Assembly: GCF_023555005.1 (NCBI RefSeq)
Contig: NZ_JAMJPJ010000003.1
Location: forward strand, 62,001 to 126,000
DNA: 64,000 nt
Source: Halomonas llamarensis
GTDB taxonomy: Bacteria > Pseudomonadota > Gammaproteobacteria > Pseudomonadales > Halomonadaceae
Direction: 5' to 3'
The notes beneath the pieces are model-generated. The model saw only the letters and a program-made list of their open reading frames with translations, was not told where the DNA came from and did not search any database. The stretch's first letter is position 1. Every line of letters begins with the position of its first letter. Positions 38,657 through 47,853 of the stretch are shown here, piece by piece. The position numbers and the translations under genes are program-made.

Positions 38657-39964
38657 ATGTCGATATCATCTGAAAAGAAAATGCCTGAAGAAGTAGCAGC
38701 TTGGCGTGATCCGGAATTGGATTCAGTTAAAGGTACAGAGACACCCAAAGATCCAAACAAAGGCTATATCGCTCTGCTTGGCTGGAGCGTGAATGCCATT
38801 AAGGCAGCACAGAAGTTTGACCGTCGCTATATCGTGGTGGCCCCGGAATGGGCAGCCGATTTCTGTACTGCCAACAAAATCCCTTTTATTGCATGGGACT
38901 TCGTTCGACTGAACGACCGTTCCATGGAAATTGCTGAAAGACTGAAAGAAGAAGGCGTTGATGTCGCCATACCGCTATTCGAGGAAACCGTTGAGTGGTC
39001 CGGTGCGATCAACTCCGTTCTTCTCGATAGCCCTCGTATGTACGGGCAGTCCATTCTCTTCCGCGATAAGGCGCTAATGAAACGCCGTGCCCAGCTTGGT
39101 GGCATCCGTGTGGGGATCTTTGAGGAGGCGCACGAGAAAGAAGATATCGTCCGCTTCATGAAGCGTGTCAACCAGACGCTGCTCAAGCTTGACGGTGACC
39201 CGGATGACCCGATTCACGTCAAGGCATTTGATAAAGCCGGTTGTCTCGGCCATCGGATGATTCGCACGTTGGAAGAAATTGAACATATTCCGGACGAAGA
39301 ATATCCCTTGCTGATGGAAAGTCACTTGGATGGCTGGGAGTTTGCTGTTGAGGCTTGGGTCCACGATGGCAAAATTCAGTTCCTCAATATCTCGGAATAC
39401 GTCACCCTGGGCTATTCGGTATTCGTGCCCGCTACCAAGGAATTGGAGAGCTGGCGCAACGCGATTACCAAACAGATCGAATTGCTGATCAAAACGTTCG
39501 ATATCAAGTTTGGCCTGATTCACCCCGAGTATTTTGTGACGGCTGATGGCGAAATGTACTTTGGCGAAGTTGCTTATCGTCCGCCCGGGTTTAAGGCGTT
39601 CGAGCTGATCGAGCGGGCTTATGGATTTAACGCCTATCAAGCGTCAATGTTGGTGTTTGATCCTAAAAGCACGAAAGAGGAAGTGGCTGATTTCTTCCCC
39701 CGTGAAGTGGTCGATGCGAAAGGTTATGCGGGCTGCTTCGGTGTGTATCCACGCCGTCGTGTTGTCAGCAAACTGGAAATGCCCAAGGAATGCGTTGATC
39801 ACCCCTATTTTGAATCGCACGAATTGGTTGCACCGGCAGAAGAAACCGTGCCTGACCGGTCGGCCTTCGGCACGCATTGGGGCTTGATTTTCTTCTTTGG
39901 TGACGATCCGATCAAAATGCGCGATCTGTTGAAAGCTCAGGAAGACTTGGATTTCTACGTCTAA
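38657..39964 (+). CDS. ATP-grasp domain protein, probable carboxylate ligase
   Basis: Soluble 435-residue enzyme of the ATP-grasp superfamily, which activates a carboxylate as acyl phosphate and joins it to an amine or similar. An N-terminal Rossmann-like domain (GYIALLGWSVNAIKAAQKF) is followed by the ATP-grasp fold: LLKLDGDPDD, a hinge segment PLLMESHLDGWEFAVEAW, and the metal-binding block YFGEVAYRPPGF, analogous to the ExxxRxG block. The substrate is unknown and no partner ligase or synthase is adjacent. AAGGAG precedes the ATG. The gene is monocistronic, with a strong terminator 35 bases on. Confidence 0.82.
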   Translation: MSISSEKKMPEEVAAWRDPELDSVKGTETPKDPNKGYIALLGWSVNAIKAAQKFDRRYIVVAPEWAADFCTANKIPFIAWDFVRLNDRSMEIAERLKEEGVDVAIPLFEETVEWSGAINSVLLDSPRMYGQSILFRDKALMKRRAQLGGIRVGIFEEAHEKEDIVRFMKRVNQTLLKLDGDPDDPIHVKAFDKAGCLGHRMIRTLEEIEHIPDEEYPLLMESHLDGWEFAVEAWVHDGKIQFLNISEYVTLGYSVFVPATKELESWRNAITKQIELLIKTFDIKFGLIHPEYFVTADGEMYFGEVAYRPPGFKAFELIERAYGFNAYQASMLVFDPKSTKEEVADFFPREVVDAKGYAGCFGVYPRRRVVSKLEMPKECVDHPYFESHELVAPAEETVPDRSAFGTHWGLIFFFGDDPIKMRDLLKAQEDLDFYV

Positions 39965-39983
39965 ATTTCGCGGGATTATTAAC

Positions 39984-40040
39984 GCCACCGCCACCGCCAC
40001 CGCCACCGTCAGCTATATGGCTGACGGTGGCGGTTTTTTT
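39984..40040 (+). terminator. Strong terminator with hexanucleotide-repeat arm
   Basis: A 14-bp stem, CCGCCACCGTCAGC (40000-40013) with GCTGACGGTGGCGG (40020-40033), loop TATATG, then T7. The left arm is preceded by about four copies of the hexamer CGCCAC (39984-40007), so alternative registers of the lower stem are possible. Confidence 0.93.
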
Positions 40041-40342
40041 GCTTGGTGTTTTAGCCGGTAAGGTGAATCAGGTAAGTGGTGCGGCCGAATAAATGGGCTC
40101 GCTAAGATGTTTATCTTCCTGAACGAAAAGAATAACTTTAAGCCTCGCTACCTGCTTTCGGGTAGTTTGAAGAGCAATAACCGACATTTTTTTGGCTGCA
40201 GACGCCAAAGGCCAATCAATCTGGCAAAGATTATCAGGTGCGTTAAGCTAAAACTGTGTGTTTCTGCATGGCGATACATGGGTTTCCATGGCCATGCACT
40301 TGAGCTTTAACGCTTAACAGCCAAACGTAAAGGAGGCCTGGG
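40041..40342. other. Intergenic region upstream of the O-methyltransferase
   Basis: About 300 bases of lower GC content than the flanks. A 67-codon frame (40107-40310) is present but its composition, with many basic and aromatic residues and no ribosome-binding site, does not look coding. The end carries AAAGGAGG ahead of the methyltransferase ATG. Confidence 0.4.
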
Positions 40343-40972
40343 ATGGCTAAAAAACCTCAAGGAAGCGGCTGCTCGCCTTCCGGGTCGAGCGAGGCATTAC
40401 AAGCACTGTTAGTCGAATTAGAGCAATTTGGTCAGGAAAACGACGCCGCTATTGCTAACCGTCCTAGGCGAATGCTGAATATTACCCGCGATACCGGGGA
40501 GTTTCTGTCAGTACTGGTTCAGTCAACCAACGCGCAGCGTATCCTGGAGATTGGCACCTCCAACGGGTATTCCACCTTGTGGCTGGCTCAGGGGGCACAA
40601 AAGATCGGTGGGCACGTTACGACAATTGAGCAATCCGAGTTCAAGCTTGAACTAGCGGCCAAAAACGTTGAGCGCTCGGGTCTTTCTGAGGTGATCACCC
40701 AGCTCTGCGGGGAGGCGGGCGGTCTGATTGAAAACAGGCCCGACGCTAATGTTGACTTGATTTTCCTCGACGCTAAGCGCTCGGAATACGTGCACTGGTG
40801 GCCCACTATTAAACGGGTACTGCGAAAGGGCGGGCTTCTTGTCGTCGATAACGCCGCCTCTCATGCCGATGAAATGGCGGCTTTTATGGCATTGGTGTCG
40901 GCAGATGCTGATGTTACTACCTGCACAGTACCCGTCGGGAACGGGCAGTTTTTGGCAACGCTCAGTCACTAA
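40343..40972 (+). CDS. SAM-dependent O-methyltransferase family protein
   Basis: Class I methyltransferase of the caffeoyl-CoA/catechol O-methyltransferase type. The 209-residue product shows the SAM-binding motif ILEIGTSNGYSTLWLA (motif I), TTIEQSEFKLELA (motif II), DLIFLDAKRSEYVHWW with the metal-site Asp, and GGLLVVDNAASH. A strong AAAGGAGG site precedes the start. The substrate is unknown; the neighbouring ATP-grasp gene is transcribed the same way but separated by a terminator. Confidence 0.85.
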   Translation: MAKKPQGSGCSPSGSSEALQALLVELEQFGQENDAAIANRPRRMLNITRDTGEFLSVLVQSTNAQRILEIGTSNGYSTLWLAQGAQKIGGHVTTIEQSEFKLELAAKNVERSGLSEVITQLCGEAGGLIENRPDANVDLIFLDAKRSEYVHWWPTIKRVLRKGGLLVVDNAASHADEMAAFMALVSADADVTTCTVPVGNGQFLATLSH

Positions 40973-41084
40973 GCGCAAAGGGAAGAAATACTCTGGAAGG
41001 GTACTGGCTGATACCCTGCGCCAGGGACTCGCTCAGGCGAAGCTGGTCGCTGTGCTGGCGGAAAAGGGGTTGGAGTTGCGCTAG
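40973..41084 (+). pseudogene. Possible C-terminal gene remnant downstream of the methyltransferase
   Basis: Bases up to the TAG at 41082-41084 can be read in one frame as KKYSGRVLADTLRQGLAQ followed by AKLVAVLAEKGLELR, which has the composition of a genuine helical C-terminus but has no start of its own. The frame is open upstream only inside the methyltransferase gene. It may be the tail of a deleted gene or chance. I do not recognise it. Confidence 0.2.
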
Positions 41085-41147
41085 GGGGATAGGGCAGAGT
41101 CAGTATCAAACAAACTGTCACCACTTGTTGATATCTGCTGCCACGCA

Positions 41148-43058
41148 TCAGCCTTGCTTGGCAGGTTTGCGTTTCACCTTTCCTCTGCGCTTTATCGGCT
41201 TACTTGAGCGCTTTGCCGGACTACTGGCTTCGCCTTGCGCGGTTTGCAGGCTCTGTTTTAATTTGGCCGCGTTGCTGTGGGTGAGTAAGCCGCGTAAATC
41301 TTCTAGCAACGCTTGCTGAAAGGCGTTCGCGTCGTCGTGTTGTTCGGCAATGGCGCGCAGACGCTGCTCCCATAATGCAGTGCGTTCGGGTGTACTCACG
41401 GCGCTGGGTAAGGCGGCGATCAGGGCGCTGCCGAGCTGAGTGGCGCGCAGGGCCTTTTGTTTGCGCACCAGGTAGCCGCGCTGCACCAGGGTTTCAATGA
41501 TGCCAGCGCGGGTGGCTTCGGTACCCAGGCCGTCGGTGTCGCGCAGGGTGCGGCGCACGGCGGGGTCATCGACGTAGCGGCCAATGTTCATCATTGCTTT
41601 GATCAGGCTGGCATCGGTGAAGGGCTCTGGTGGGCGGGTTTCCTTTTCCTCAACGCCTGCACCAAGCGCTTGGCAGGCTTCCCCTTGGATAAGCGGCGGC
41701 AGCGGCGGGCTTTCATCGCGGGTGGTGAATAGCGGTTTCCAGCCGGGGTCGAGAATACTTTGGCCGCGAGCGCGGAAGGTCTCGGCAAGCAAGGTAAATT
41801 CAGCTTTTACTTCAAAGGTACGCAGCGGACGGTAAAACTGTGCCATCACATTGCGGACGATAAGCCGAAACACATGACCTTCGGTGTCGGAAAGCTGGCT
41901 GAAATCCGCCGGTTTGCCGCTGGGCGCGATGGCGTGGTGGGCACCTACCTGCTTGTCGTTCCAGGCCTTGGAGTGCAGGTCAAAGTCCGCGCCATTAAGC
42001 CACTGCTGAAGGGTGTCGTCGTTTTGGCAGGCGCCGCTCAAGCTGCGCTGGGCAAGCGGTCGGTGTTCTTCGGGCAGGTAGCGGCAGTCTGAGCGCGGAT
42101 AGGTAATCAGCTTGTGTTGCTCGTAAAGTCGCTGGCAAATATCTAGCACCATCTGCGCGGAAAGCCCATGACGGCGGGCGGCGTCAACCTGTAGTGCGGA
42201 TAGCGAGTAGGGCAGCGGCGGCGCTTGGCGTTTCTCTTGTTGATCAAGCTGGGTTAGCGAGCCATTGGCACTGGGCAATTGAGCCGCCAGTTCGTCGGCG
42301 GGTGCGCGGTCAATCAAACGGCCTTGATCGTCCAGCGGCTGGTGTTCTTTGGGTGCCCACCAAGCACGTAGTTGTCCTTGTGCGACCTTTAAATCGACCC
42401 ACAGTGGGTAGAACGGATGAGGTACAAAGTCGCGGATAGCGTTGTCGCGACGCACAATCAGCCCCAGCACTGGCGTTTGCACGCGGCCGATGGAAAGCAC
42501 ACCATCGAACCCGGCTTGACGGCCGGTGAGCGTCCAGGCGCGGGTAAGGTTGATGCCGTACAGCCAGTCAGCACGGGCGCGTGCCTCTGCCGCGCGGAAA
42601 AGGGGCTGATAGGCAGTATTACTTTTCATCACGGCCAGTGCGCGGCTAACGGCGGGGCGATTTAAATCGCTGATTAACAATCGCTGCACCGGCCCGCGAT
42701 ATTTCATGTGCTCGATCACTTCTTGTACCAGCAATTGGCCCTCGCGATCAGGGTCGCCTGCGTGCACTACCTCTTTCGCTTGCTTGATCAGCTTACCAAT
42801 CACCCTGAGTTGCCCGCGTGCTTTGGAGCGGGGCATCAGTTTCCACTGCTGGGGCACAATAGGTAGCCGATCCAGCCGCCACTGTTTATCGGCGGGATCG
42901 TAGGCATCGGGCGGGGCCTGTTCCAGCAGGTGCCCCAAGCACCAGGTCACGGTGGTATCACCGCACGTAATCGCCCCTTCTTGACGCTGAGTATTGCCGG
43001 GGAGGGCGTCGGCGATGGCCCGCGCGAGGCTGGGTTTTTCAGCGATAATTAAGCGCAT
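41148..43058 (-). CDS. topB: DNA topoisomerase III
   Basis: Type IA topoisomerase that decatenates DNA. The 636-residue product begins with the Toprim domain (LIIAEKPSLARAIADAL; HAGDPDREGQLLVQE with the acidic metal residues) and has the catalytic Tyr in LITYPRSDCRYLPEE. The C-terminus is a basic tail (SSKPIKRRGKVKRKPAKQG) instead of zinc fingers, as in E. coli TopB. Length is close to E. coli (653). Confidence 0.95.
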   Translation of the reverse strand: MRLIIAEKPSLARAIADALPGNTQRQEGAITCGDTTVTWCLGHLLEQAPPDAYDPADKQWRLDRLPIVPQQWKLMPRSKARGQLRVIGKLIKQAKEVVHAGDPDREGQLLVQEVIEHMKYRGPVQRLLISDLNRPAVSRALAVMKSNTAYQPLFRAAEARARADWLYGINLTRAWTLTGRQAGFDGVLSIGRVQTPVLGLIVRRDNAIRDFVPHPFYPLWVDLKVAQGQLRAWWAPKEHQPLDDQGRLIDRAPADELAAQLPSANGSLTQLDQQEKRQAPPLPYSLSALQVDAARRHGLSAQMVLDICQRLYEQHKLITYPRSDCRYLPEEHRPLAQRSLSGACQNDDTLQQWLNGADFDLHSKAWNDKQVGAHHAIAPSGKPADFSQLSDTEGHVFRLIVRNVMAQFYRPLRTFEVKAEFTLLAETFRARGQSILDPGWKPLFTTRDESPPLPPLIQGEACQALGAGVEEKETRPPEPFTDASLIKAMMNIGRYVDDPAVRRTLRDTDGLGTEATRAGIIETLVQRGYLVRKQKALRATQLGSALIAALPSAVSTPERTALWEQRLRAIAEQHDDANAFQQALLEDLRGLLTHSNAAKLKQSLQTAQGEASSPAKRSSKPIKRRGKVKRKPAKQG

Positions 43059-43203
43059 GGTGAAAGCCGCGTTACTCGGTAGCCTGAATAGCGCTCATAG
43101 TAGCAGAGGTCGATAGGTGTATTGTGCGATTTTTACGTATAAGTTTTGTATAAATTACGAACCTTCGTTAAGCTGCATGAGTGGCTTTTAAGGAGGTAAT
43201 ATC

Positions 43204-44454
43204 ATGCGAGATCGCGGTAGAACACGACGCCTAATGGGCTTAGGCGCCCGAACTGGCGGTGCGCTGCTTAAAACGCGTTTAGGCGGCCAAGCGGATTGGC
43301 GCTCGCTAGGCGAGGCGTTGTTTGAAGGCCTCTCCGAGCTTAAAGGCCCGGCGATGAAACTGGCGCAGATCATGTCCCAGTGGGATGACCTGCTGCCGCC
43401 AGACCTGGCGGATGAACTTGCGCGCCTGCAACGCCAGGCAGAGCCGATGCCTTGGCCGCGTATTCGCGAAGCTCTGGTGATGCAGTACGGGGATATTGAT
43501 CAGCACTTTAGCCAGGTTGAAGAGCGTCCCTTCGCCAGTGCCTCGATGGGTCAAGTGCACCGTGCAGTAACCGTTGCCGGCGACACGGTTGTGTTGAAAG
43601 TGCAGTATCCTGGCCTAGCCGAGGTGCTGGAAAGTGACCTGAAGCAGGTCAAGCGCATTATGCGCTTAGGTCGCTGGTTTAAAGTGCCCCAAGCCCGGCT
43701 GGATGCGCTTTTTGAAGAGCTGGCGGTAGGTTTGCGTGAGGAACTCGACTACCACACTGAGGCTAGCGCGATGCTGCGCTACCGCGAACGCTACCAGGAT
43801 AATCCGCGCCTGGTCATCCCCGAACCCTTATTGGCGCTCTCCGGCCAGCATGTGCTGGCGATGCAATTTGTCGATGGCACCCCGCTGCGCGAGCTAGAGA
43901 GCGTTGATGATGCGACTCGCCAAGGTATTGCCGTTGCCCTGGCGGATTGGATCACCGAGGAACTGTTTACCTACGGCGAGCTGCATGCTGACCCCCATTC
44001 GGGTAACTTCGCTGCTGATGAGCACGGGCGGCTAGTGATTTACGACTTTGGTTCGGTCATCCCGGTGCCAGAGGTACGCTTGAAGGCGATGATGCAGCTC
44101 TTGGATGCGACGCTTGCCAAAGAACCCATGGCGATGGACGAAGCGCTTCTTAAAATGGGGGGCCGCCAAGGCCAAGGCGCGCCGCTTTCGCTGTATAAAG
44201 AGTCCGCCGAATGTGTTGCGCCGCTGTTTGCGCCAGGCGAGCAGGACTTCAGCGACGTCCGGGTGCACCGTCGCCTGCGCGAGCTAACGCCCAAAGTGTG
44301 GGCCGCTATGGACCGATTGCAGCCGCCTGCCGATACGCTTTTGCTTTCGCGGGCGCTTAATGGCCACTATTGGAACTTGGTTCGCCTTGGTGCCCGGCTT
44401 GATATGCATGCGCGCACGCAGCCGCTTCTTGCATGGGCGCGTCAGCCAGCTTAA
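43204..44454 (+). CDS. ABC1/UbiB (AarF) family atypical kinase-like protein
   Basis: Member of the ABC1/UbiB/COQ8 family. The signature KGPAMKLAQIMSQ stands for the KxGQ motif and ASMGQVHRA for the Ala-rich loop that replaces the usual kinase glycine loop; VVLKVQYPG has the ATP-site Lys and LHADPHSGNF the catalytic/metal loop. Length 416 is shorter than UbiB of E. coli (546) and lacks its C-terminal membrane helices, so it is probably a soluble paralogue and not the ubiquinone protein. AAGGAGGT precedes the ATG. Confidence 0.88.
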   Translation: MRDRGRTRRLMGLGARTGGALLKTRLGGQADWRSLGEALFEGLSELKGPAMKLAQIMSQWDDLLPPDLADELARLQRQAEPMPWPRIREALVMQYGDIDQHFSQVEERPFASASMGQVHRAVTVAGDTVVLKVQYPGLAEVLESDLKQVKRIMRLGRWFKVPQARLDALFEELAVGLREELDYHTEASAMLRYRERYQDNPRLVIPEPLLALSGQHVLAMQFVDGTPLRELESVDDATRQGIAVALADWITEELFTYGELHADPHSGNFAADEHGRLVIYDFGSVIPVPEVRLKAMMQLLDATLAKEPMAMDEALLKMGGRQGQGAPLSLYKESAECVAPLFAPGEQDFSDVRVHRRLRELTPKVWAAMDRLQPPADTLLLSRALNGHYWNLVRLGARLDMHARTQPLLAWARQPA

Positions 44455-44550
44455 ACGGTGCCGAGTAAGACGTCTGGCAAAAGGTACCGCTGCGTAAGCC
44501 TATCTCAACATGCTAAACTGCGGCCCTTTTACCACCGTATGGAGACGGCA

Positions 44551-46368
44551 ATGCTGGCGGTATGGGTCGATCAGCTGCTGGGATTTGCTTCTGGGGCACT
44601 CTCGGCGATTAGGCAAAAAGAGCACTATCCCGATTTCATGATCTGGGTGCGGGCCGAGGGCGCCGATTACTTTAACGGCGACACCGCCACCGCTCAGGCA
44701 TTGGCGCCCATTTTATGGTCGCAGACGCCACTTGTGCGCTTAGACTTTGCTTGTGAATCGCTGGCAACACCGGCGCGCAACGAGCCTTGCTGGTGCGATT
44801 CCGGGCGCAAGTATAAAGAGTGCTGCTACCGCGTTGATTTTCCGACAGAGATCCCTGAACAAATGATGTGGATGCTGTCGCTGCGCGAATGGAAGGGCGC
44901 CACGCTAAAAGCCGCATTGGCGAGCCAGCGCGCGCCGGCTCAGGCACTTCTGGAAGCGGGGTTGATTGCCGCAGAAAGCGGGCAGTCGGGCCGTGCCATG
45001 CAGATTTTGGAATCGCTGTTCGACGGCAGCGATTGGTCGCGCCTGCCGGAACAGGCCGAGCCCGCCTTTGAAATTTTGCTCGATATCTATCAAGAGCGGG
45101 GGTTTACCCGCAAGCGTGCCGAGCTTCTCGACGAGGTACTAGAACGGGGGCCGTTGTTTCTGCGCGGTGTGGCGCTTGAGCGTCTGTGCTTGATGCACTT
45201 GGATAGCGATGATCTCGACAGTGCCCGGGCCGCCTTTGTGCGGGCCCAGCAGGCGCTGCCGGATTCTCCAACACTGGCTTATATCGAAGCGATGTTGCTG
45301 CTCCATGAAGGCCACGAGAATGAGGCCAAAGAGCGGGCTAATTTCTGGTATCGACGCTTGGTGCGCCAAGGCGAGCTGGATGAAGACCAGCTCGACTTTC
45401 TCGCTGCGCTGGCGAATAACCCAGGCGCCACGCTGGCGGATCAGCTACTCAGTGCTGAAGAAGATCTCGCCACGCCGCTGATTGGTTTGCAATCCCTGTT
45501 AGCGGCCCTGCCGACGGCACCTAAGCTGGATGTTCGCGTGGCGCCAGAGAGTGACCGCTTGCATTATCACGTCAGCGCCCGTGAGGCCACGCTCTTTGCC
45601 GCCTGGCATGAGCAGTTTCAGGTGTTGGTAGATGAAGACGTAGCGCTTGGCTTTCGCGATGACCCTTGGGGTAATGCGGTGGAGTGGATGTCGACGCTTT
45701 GCGCGCACCCCGAGTGGCTGGATGCTCCCCAAGTCGTGCAGGACCTCACGTTGGCGTTAACCAGCCGCTTTGGCAGCCTTCCCTGGATGGCGCCCAGCCT
45801 ATTGGAGCCGTTGGCGGTAAGGTTTTCGCGTTGGCTGCAGCAAGCTCGTGCCGAGGGCGGCGGGAATCTGTGCTGGGATGACGCGGATAACGCTATTTTA
45901 CTGCGTACGGGCCTTGCGCTGGTGGTCGGGATGGAGCGCGGCGCGCGTCAACACTCTCGGGAGCTCGCCGAAGAGCTGTTGGCCATTAATCGTGAGGATA
46001 GCCTGGGGCTGCGTGAACTCGTACTTGATCAGTTGCTGCGTGACGAGCGTAACGAAGACGCCCTAGCGCTAGCAGAAGAGAACAATGACGATGGCTCGAT
46101 GCCGCTGAATATTCTGCTCGGGCGAGCGCTCGCGCTTTATCGGCTAGCACGTTATGAAGAAGCTGATGCGGCGCTGCAGATGGTGAAGCAGCATAACCGT
46201 TACGCGATTGATATGTTGTGCGCGGAAAACCCTCGTTCGGCGCTGCCCACTGGGGATAGCGATATCAAACCGGGTAGCCGAGAAGAGGCCTGGCAGTATC
46301 GCACGTTGATGCGTGACCAGTGGCGCGCTTCAACCGGTGCGCTTAAGTGGCTGTTGGCGCACTGGTAA
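44551..46368 (+). CDS. SEC-C motif protein with helical (TPR-like) repeats
   Basis: The 605-residue product has a zinc-binding SEC-C motif near the N-terminus (Cys80, Cys82, Cys91, Cys92 in CWCDSGRKYKECC) and the rest is helical with TPR-like stretches (for example LDSARAAFVRAQQALPDSPTLAYIEA-like blocks near residues 215-250 and YEEADAALQMVKQHN near the end). The ATG at 44551 is preferred: GGAG is 6 bases upstream; the frame extends to a GTG at 44458. No enzyme motif is seen. It follows the ABC1-family gene on the same strand. Function unknown. Confidence 0.8.
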   Translation: MLAVWVDQLLGFASGALSAIRQKEHYPDFMIWVRAEGADYFNGDTATAQALAPILWSQTPLVRLDFACESLATPARNEPCWCDSGRKYKECCYRVDFPTEIPEQMMWMLSLREWKGATLKAALASQRAPAQALLEAGLIAAESGQSGRAMQILESLFDGSDWSRLPEQAEPAFEILLDIYQERGFTRKRAELLDEVLERGPLFLRGVALERLCLMHLDSDDLDSARAAFVRAQQALPDSPTLAYIEAMLLLHEGHENEAKERANFWYRRLVRQGELDEDQLDFLAALANNPGATLADQLLSAEEDLATPLIGLQSLLAALPTAPKLDVRVAPESDRLHYHVSAREATLFAAWHEQFQVLVDEDVALGFRDDPWGNAVEWMSTLCAHPEWLDAPQVVQDLTLALTSRFGSLPWMAPSLLEPLAVRFSRWLQQARAEGGGNLCWDDADNAILLRTGLALVVGMERGARQHSRELAEELLAINREDSLGLRELVLDQLLRDERNEDALALAEENNDDGSMPLNILLGRALALYRLARYEEADAALQMVKQHNRYAIDMLCAENPRSALPTGDSDIKPGSREEAWQYRTLMRDQWRASTGALKWLLAHW

Positions 46369-46391
46369 TGCTGTCTGATTTTTACCTTGCT

Positions 46392-47759
46392 TTATGCGTC
46401 AGATTTATGCGGCGGCGGTACTAACTGAGCATCCCGGTTTACCCAGGTGGCTAAGGCCACCGCGGGAAGGCCCAATAGGGCTGCCACCACAAAGAAGCTT
46501 GCATACCCGTGTGAGGTAACCACAAGCCCCCCAAAGCCGCTCAAAAACTTACCTGGTAGCGTCATGAGAGATGAAAAAAGGGCATACTGCGTGGCGGTAT
46601 AAGCCCGTGACGTGAGACTCGAAAGAAACGCGATAAACACCGCGCTGGCCAAGCCATTAGCGAGGTTATCGCCGATAATGGTGAGTACCAGCATAGGCAA
46701 CTGATCTCCCATCAACGCCAGCATGACAAACAACAGGTTGGTGAGCATTACAATCGTCGCCCCGAAGATTAACAGCGGGCCAATGCCATAGCGTGCGACC
46801 AGTAAGCCGCCCAAAATGCCACCGCCAATGCTCATGGCAATCCCAAAGATATTGGTAACACTGGCAATGGTGCCAAGTGAAAACCCCAAATCGATGTACA
46901 ACGGGTTTGCCATCGACGCCATCGCTAAATCACTAATGCGAAACACGGCAATGAATACCAGCACCCAGAGTGCCTTGACGCCATAGCGGGTAAAAAAGTC
47001 AGTGAAGGGGCAAACAATCGCGCCGATGCCCCAGGCACCCAAGCGCCTGAACGTTTTTGGTTTACCGCGGCTAGCGCGCAAAAAAGCGCGTACTTTCGGC
47101 TCATGGATTAATTGAATGCTCAGGGTGGTACGCGCCGGTTCCGGGCGCAGCAACACCGTGATGACACCAATGCCCACTAACGCCGCCATGGTTAAATACG
47201 CCACATCCCACGAAATGGCTGAGGCGACAAATAACGCGCCAGCACCGGCGGCCATGAGCCCACCCCGGTAACCGATGATATACGTCGACGCCATGGCGGC
47301 TTGTACATTGTCATCGGCGGATTCGATGCGAAAGGCATCAATCGCAATATCTTGTGTTGCTGAACCAAACGCCACCAACAGCGAGAATGTGGCGACCCAC
47401 CCCAGATTTCCCACCGGTTCAAGCCCGGCAAGCCCAATAAGCCCCCCTGCAATCATTGCCTGTGCAAGTAGCATCCAGCCCCTGCGCTGCCCGAAGGCGC
47501 GTGTCAGAACAGGAAGGGCTAATCGATCAACGACCGGGGCCCAGAAAAACTTGATCGAGTAAAGCATCCCGATCCAGGCGAAAAAACCAATCGCCGCGAC
47601 CTCCACCCCGTCACTGCGTAGCCAAGCTGACAGCGTTGAGAACACCAGCAAAAACGGCAGGCCTGCGGAAAACCCTAAAAACAGCATGGTGAGCACCGGC
47701 GCTTGCCAATAAATCGCCAGGGCAGCCCGCCAGCTATGCTGGGGAGTCGGGGTAGGCAT
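46392..47759 (-). CDS. AmpG-like MFS permease
   Basis: Major facilitator transporter similar to AmpG, which imports anhydromuropeptides for cell-wall recycling. About twelve to fourteen hydrophobic segments are visible; the N-terminal LGFSAGLPFLLVFSTLSAWLR and YSIKFFWAPVVDRL are characteristic of AmpG. At 455 residues it is the usual size. The ATG at 47759 has AGGAG 9 bases upstream, and the preceding TTG is not needed. No ampD or beta-lactamase gene is adjacent. Confidence 0.87.
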   Translation of the reverse strand: MPTPTPQHSWRAALAIYWQAPVLTMLFLGFSAGLPFLLVFSTLSAWLRSDGVEVAAIGFFAWIGMLYSIKFFWAPVVDRLALPVLTRAFGQRRGWMLLAQAMIAGGLIGLAGLEPVGNLGWVATFSLLVAFGSATQDIAIDAFRIESADDNVQAAMASTYIIGYRGGLMAAGAGALFVASAISWDVAYLTMAALVGIGVITVLLRPEPARTTLSIQLIHEPKVRAFLRASRGKPKTFRRLGAWGIGAIVCPFTDFFTRYGVKALWVLVFIAVFRISDLAMASMANPLYIDLGFSLGTIASVTNIFGIAMSIGGGILGGLLVARYGIGPLLIFGATIVMLTNLLFVMLALMGDQLPMLVLTIIGDNLANGLASAVFIAFLSSLTSRAYTATQYALFSSLMTLPGKFLSGFGGLVVTSHGYASFFVVAALLGLPAVALATWVNRDAQLVPPPHKSDA

Positions 47760-47853
47760 CAATAAGGTCTCCTGGAAAGACGTTGTCTAGGGCAGGTGGT
47801 AAACTGCTCGGTGAAAATTTAAACGCCGATAGCTTACCGGAGAGGAGTTTTCC

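Noticed and set aside
40107..40310. 67-codon plus-strand frame between the ATP-grasp and methyltransferase genes
   Set aside because: No ribosome-binding site and an unusual Cys/Trp/Arg-rich composition typical of non-coding DNA.
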